The position numbers and the translations under genes are program-made. From DATMYQ01 sp035560935 (GTDB taxonomy: Bacteria; Bacillota; Negativicutes; Sporomusales; Sporomusaceae), in assembly GCA_035560935.1 (NCBI GenBank), contig DATMYQ010000321.1, positions 1 to 9,739 of the forward strand: 9,739 nt of DNA. Direction: 5' to 3'. Shown here in pieces: positions 7,200 to 9,739 of the stretch (within the stretch, counting starts at the first letter, position 1; each line of letters begins with the position of its first letter). The notes under the pieces are model-generated. The model was not told where the DNA came from. It ran no database searches and worked only from the letters and a program-made list of their open reading frames with translations.

Positions 7200-8101
7200 T
7201 TACAAGGATGAGGGGGTATTGTCAGAGTGCCGACCAGGTTCAGTCAGGAGGGCGACGTCCGCTTTGAAGATGCCGTTTTCCCGCGAGGTCTTCATAAACC
7301 CATTGTGCTTGCGCGCCAGGTATTCCATATTCCGCAGGCCGTAGCCGTGATTTTCGGCGTCAGGCTTTGTGGTCATGCGGTTTCCATGCGGTGGTTCCGA
7401 CGCCTCACTGACTGGATTTTCAGTCTGAATAATCAGATAGTCCGGCTTATAGAACAGATTGAGGCCGATGTAACGGTTGTCTTTCTCAACGGTCATGCAG
7501 GCCTCCACGGCGTTATCCACAAGGTTCCCCAAAATGACGGTAAGGTCAAATTCAGGCAGCGCAAGCCCCTCCGGAATGCCGACATGGAGCCGCAGCCGGA
7601 TGCTTTTCTCCTTTGCGGCGGACAGCTTGTAGTTTAGCATCGCGCGCACCATCGGGTAGGGAACATTCACAAGATTGTGAACTTCCCCGGCTGTTGTGAC
7701 AAGATGTGAAGCATACTCACCGGCCTTATCCGACTCTCCTGATTCCAGCAGGCCGTAGATCACGCCAAGGTGATGGCGATGAAAATCACCGCGAAGATGG
7801 GCAGGGTTCCGTCGCTGCCGGCGCTTGATATCCAGCAGTACGGAAAGAAGGCGAAAATGAAGATGACGATTGAAACCTTGGAGACAATGGCGAAATACCC
7901 ATGAAACCGTGAAAAATAATAGGTCAGAATCCAGCATCCGTTAAACATCAGATCGATTGCGATACCGGTTCGGTAATAAATATCCAGCAGGGTGCCGAAG
8001 GTGGCCAAACAGATGCTCAGCAGCATAACAAAATTGAAAATCCGCCGCTCAAACGTAAAGTTCTGTTCGTCGCCGATCAGCCTGTTCCCGAGCTCTCTCA
8101 C
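7200..8101 (-). pseudogene. GHKL-type sensor histidine kinase with internal deletion
   Basis: The N-terminal part (8101 to 7760, GTG start overlapping the regulator stop as GTGA) has a short cytoplasmic lead (MRELGNRLIGDEQ) and three to four membrane helices (FNFVMLLSICLATFGTLL, FNGCWILTYYF, VSIVIFIFAFFPYCWI, PIFAVIFIAITLA), then TGA. The other frame picks up at HHLGVIYGLLESGE (from about 7775) with the dimerisation helix and a GHKL ATPase: N box ILGNLVDNAVEAC, G box HGYGLRNMEYLARKHNG. Relatives of this AgrC/LytS-like kind have more membrane helices and a linker ending in R-H-D before HHL. These are missing here, so several hundred bases were probably deleted, along with the phosphoacceptor histidine, and the join is out of frame. 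The C-terminal half alone could not sense or autophosphorylate. It would have partnered with the regulator just upstream. Confidence 0.85.
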
Positions 8102-8616
8102 AGCTGCTCCCTCCCTGTGAAAAGACGCTTTTTCAGCACTTCCCTGACCTGTTCGGCAAAGCTTCTGCTAACGGGAAGCTGAACGCCCCCGTCCAGATAC
8201 AGTGTTTTGTCCCGAAAGGCCCTGATTTTATCCACATTTGCGATATATCCCTGATGGTACTGCACAAACGTCTCGCCGGAAAGCCCCGCAAGCAGGCTGC
8301 TGAAGTTGTCGTAATAGTAAACATCGCGGTACAGCATATGGATTTTGATTTGATGCCCGATTTTTTCAAAATAACAGATGTCCCGGTACGGCAGATTCAG
8401 CATTTCGCCTTTGTTCTGAACGAAAAATGTCTTTTCCGTTTTTCCGACGTCCTCCTTTTGAAGATGGGTCAGCGCTTCGCTCAGAACCTGACGGAAGCGT
8501 TCCAGGGTCACGGGCTTTAACAGGTAATGGAACGCCCTGAGCTGAAACGCTTCAAAGGCATATTTTTCATAACCGGTTATGTAGATGAGGACGGTATTTT
8601 CATGGAGCGCTAGGGT
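8098..8616 (-). pseudogene. LytTR-family response regulator, 5' truncated
   Basis: An open frame of 172 codons with no start at its upstream end. The first ~35 residues are the second half of a CheY-like receiver: LIYITGYEKYAFEAFQLRAFHYLLKPV holds the conserved Thr of beta-4 and the Lys of the KP motif. Residues ~58-160 are a LytTR DNA-binding domain (FFVQNKGEMLNLPYRDICYFEK, FVQYHQGYIANVDKI, LPVSRSFAEQVREVL). Family members are about 235-245 residues, so some 65-70 N-terminal residues, including the acidic pocket and phosphoacceptor Asp, are lost. The frame runs into TAA at 8617-8619, where the sequence character changes to AT-rich. A GTG at 8511 could start a lone LytTR domain, but it has no good ribosome binding site. 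It overlaps the kinase gene by 4 bases. Confidence 0.87.
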
Positions 8617-8689
8617 TTAGATGGCGGAGGCGAAGCGGTACTGCTGGTATACCTAACGGGTACCCCCTCTCTTTATATATTTTCTAATC

Positions 8690-8729
8690 AACTGGGGCTC
8701 TCTGGCGTATTATTGAGACCCCAGTTTTT
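8690..8729 (+). terminator. Intrinsic terminator of a lost + strand gene
   Basis: AACTGGGG-C-TCTC (8690-8702) pairs with GAGACCCCAGTT (8715-8726) with one bulged C, followed by TTTTT (8725-8729). No + strand gene remains directly upstream, only a 12-codon frame (8621-8656, MAEAKRYCWYT) preceded by a stop. It is probably the 3' end of a unit whose body was removed in the event that cut the regulator gene at 8616. Confidence 0.6.
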
Positions 8730-8794
8730 CTGTGCCGCAATTAGGACATAGTCCTCCTACGTCCAAGTGTCCCCATATCTTCCCCTCTTGTTAG

Positions 8795-8822
8795 TTGTTG
8801 GGTTGGGCTTATTTTATATACA
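8795..8822 (+). promoter_or_regulatory. Possible promoter of the 33-codon unit
   Basis: TTGTTG (8795-8800) and TATACA (8817-8822) with a 16-base spacer resemble a housekeeping promoter (3/6 and 4/6 matches). Weak alone; supported only by the ribosome binding site, small frame and terminator that follow. Confidence 0.25.
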
Positions 8823-8873
8823 CTTGCAGGATTATTCTTCCATGATGTGGAATATGTATCCAAGGTGATGAAT

Positions 8874-8975
8874 ATGGATAATAGTTCAAGAAAGAAACCG
8901 TCGGTTCATAACAGCCTTCGACACTACCGAATGAACCAAGGAGATTTGAGGTTTACCAAATGCTCGACCCAATAA
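8874..8975 (+). CDS. Possible 33-residue basic peptide, unknown function
   Basis: ATG 8874 follows AAGGTG (8862-8867) with a 6-base spacer. The product starts MDNSSRKKPSVHNSLRHYRM and ends DLRFTKCSTQ; it is rich in Arg, Lys and His, with no hydrophobic segment and one Cys. The transcript would end at the hairpin at 9029-9062. The unit could instead be a small RNA, or a decayed fragment of a longer gene. No family is recognised. Confidence 0.3.
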   Translation: MDNSSRKKPSVHNSLRHYRMNQGDLRFTKCSTQ

Positions 8976-9028
8976 TACATCATCGTAGCTTATGGTAAAA
9001 AATCATTACTATTTCAACGATAAAATAT

Positions 9029-9062
9029 AATGCCTTGGCATCGGACTGCTGAGGCATTTTTT
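9029..9062 (+). terminator. Intrinsic terminator-like hairpin
   Basis: AATGCCT (9029-9035) pairs with AGGCATT (9052-9058) around a 16-base loop and leads straight into a T run (9057-9062). It separates the small upstream unit from the zinc-ribbon protein gene. Confidence 0.6.
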
Positions 9063-9175
9063 GTGTAAAGGTCGTAAAACGATTAATAATGTCGAAAAGC
9101 AGGAAATATCTACAGGATATCGAAGGCATATTATGTTTTCATAAAATTAAGATTAAAAAGGGGATGCTTAGAGAA

Positions 9176-9739
9176 ATGACAGTAAATTGCAAAGGCTGTG
9201 GTAAGGAAATTGGTAAAGGTGTTAAAAAGTGCATACATTGCGGAGCAGACCAAAGAAGTTTTTTCGGAAAACATAAAATCATCACTGGAATATTAGTCAT
9301 TGCAATACTTGGAGGAATTGGGTCTATATTCGGCGAAAACAATCCTCAATCTAGTAAGACTAGTGCAACACAGCAAAAGATAGAAAAGCGAGCATTTAAA
9401 ATAGGGGAAACCTTTAAATCAAATGCTTTTGAAGTGACTATTACGGGCAAAGATACTACGAAGCGAGTAAATGATAAAAGTGGTTATCTTTATTCAGATG
9501 CTGATGGGGTTTTTGTAGGTGTACATGTCCATTATAAGAATATAGCCGACAGTGCTAAAAGCTTAGACAGCGGTGCTTTTAAACTTGTAGCAGACGGGAA
9601 ACAGTATTCTCCCACAATAATGACAATAAGGTTAGATGAAAATATATTCCATAGTCAGATAAATCCCGGAATCGAAAAGGACGGAGACATCTACTTTGAT
9701 GTACCGGAAAGTGTGGCTAACTCTAACCTAACATTGAAG
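9176..9739 (+). CDS. Zinc-ribbon, single-pass membrane protein with DUF4352-like domain (3' end outside window)
   Basis: At least 188 residues, running off the window. The N-terminus is a small zinc ribbon with two CxxC pairs (C5/C8 in CKGC, C19/C22 in CIHC). A single membrane helix follows (about 35-52, IITGILVIAILGGIGSIF), then a polar Ser/Thr/Lys linker and, from ~73, a domain resembling DUF4352/telokin-like extracytoplasmic beta domains: FKIGETFKSNAFEVTITG, then VFVGVHVHYKNIADSAKSL and FKLVADGKQYSP. This zinc-ribbon/helix/DUF4352 order is common in Bacillota; the function is unknown. The likely start is ATG 9176; ATG 9164 is in frame four codons earlier, but the GGGG there abuts it and better serves the later start (12-base spacing, a little long). 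The body of the domain is expected outside the cell. No partner gene is visible. Confidence 0.85.
   Translation, partial: MTVNCKGCGKEIGKGVKKCIHCGADQRSFFGKHKIITGILVIAILGGIGSIFGENNPQSSKTSATQQKIEKRAFKIGETFKSNAFEVTITGKDTTKRVNDKSGYLYSDADGVFVGVHVHYKNIADSAKSLDSGAFKLVADGKQYSPTIMTIRLDENIFHSQINPGIEKDGDIYFDVPESVANSNLTLK

Larger units (their letters stand above)
8617..8873. other. Gene-poor AT-rich junction region
   Basis: Apart from the terminator at 8690-8729 there is no convincing gene. A - strand frame ending at 8710 encodes a tail with GLCPNCG (zinc-ribbon-like CxxC) but has a stop a few codons upstream of it. A short hairpin, AGGAC-ATA-GTCCT, lies at about 8743-8755, and GGGTACCC at about 8659-8666. 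The stretch looks like remnants left by a deletion or past insertion. Confidence 0.5.

Noticed and set aside
8617..8690. Insertion-sequence end or group II intron remnant at the regulator breakpoint
   Set aside because: No terminal inverted repeat, transposase tail or intron domain V-like structure could be recognised.
9061..9124. Possible promoter (TTGTGT/TAATAA) and a TGTCGAA Spo0A-box-like heptamer at 9090-9096 before the zinc-ribbon gene
   Set aside because: The -10 match is poor, and a 7-base motif is expected about once by chance in a window of this size on both strands; another copy at 8917-8923 shows this.

Overview
The window looks like a low-to-mid GC Gram-positive (Bacillota) chromosome, probably a clostridium of the Desulfitobacterium/Peptococcaceae kind. 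The reasons are strong AGGAGG-type ribosome binding sites, a surface protein with both SLH and CWB2 wall-binding repeats, and a GHKL-kinase/LytTR-regulator pair. The genus is inference only. By eye, the middle (about 1285-8616) is richer in G+C than the two AT-rich flanks (1-1284 and 8617-9739), so the middle block and the flanks may differ in history.

Left flank (1-1284): a co-directional pair on the + strand, an XRE-family repressor (62-469) and an ImmA/IrrE-type metallopeptidase (508-951). This is the pair that usually controls induction of integrative elements and prophages. A 333-base gap follows, with one strong hairpin (1062-1091), and faces the 3' end of the surface-protein gene.

Middle (1285-7199, - strand): a run of three secreted-protein genes read from right to left. 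The first (6220-6971) is a beta-helix/carbohydrate-binding-like surface protein broken by an early frameshift and an in-frame TAG. The second (5040-6163) is a DUF6273-like plus InlB-type-repeat protein broken by one frameshift. The third (1285-4995) is an intact ~1236-residue S-layer-type protein with Ig-like modules, three SLH domains and three CWB2 repeats. The first two genes end in the same 57-bp sequence (49 of 57 bases identical), read in different frames. That suggests a shared 3' tail or past recombination.

Upstream of that run, also on the - strand, is a two-component locus (7200-8616). It holds a LytTR response regulator that has lost the first half of its receiver, overlapping a GHKL histidine kinase with an internal deletion at its phosphoacceptor region. 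A clean intrinsic terminator (7089-7122) follows it. The system would have been a natural candidate to regulate the surface genes but can no longer signal. The whole surface/regulatory block is therefore eroding while the wall-anchored protein stays open.

Right flank (8617-9739): the regulator fragment stops abruptly at 8616 and AT-rich DNA begins. This holds two + strand terminator-like hairpins (8690-8729 and 9029-9062), a possible 33-codon transcription unit (8874-8975), and the start of a zinc-ribbon/membrane/DUF4352-like lipobox-free protein that runs off the window end. No tRNA, rRNA, CRISPR array, complete insertion sequence or integrase was seen.
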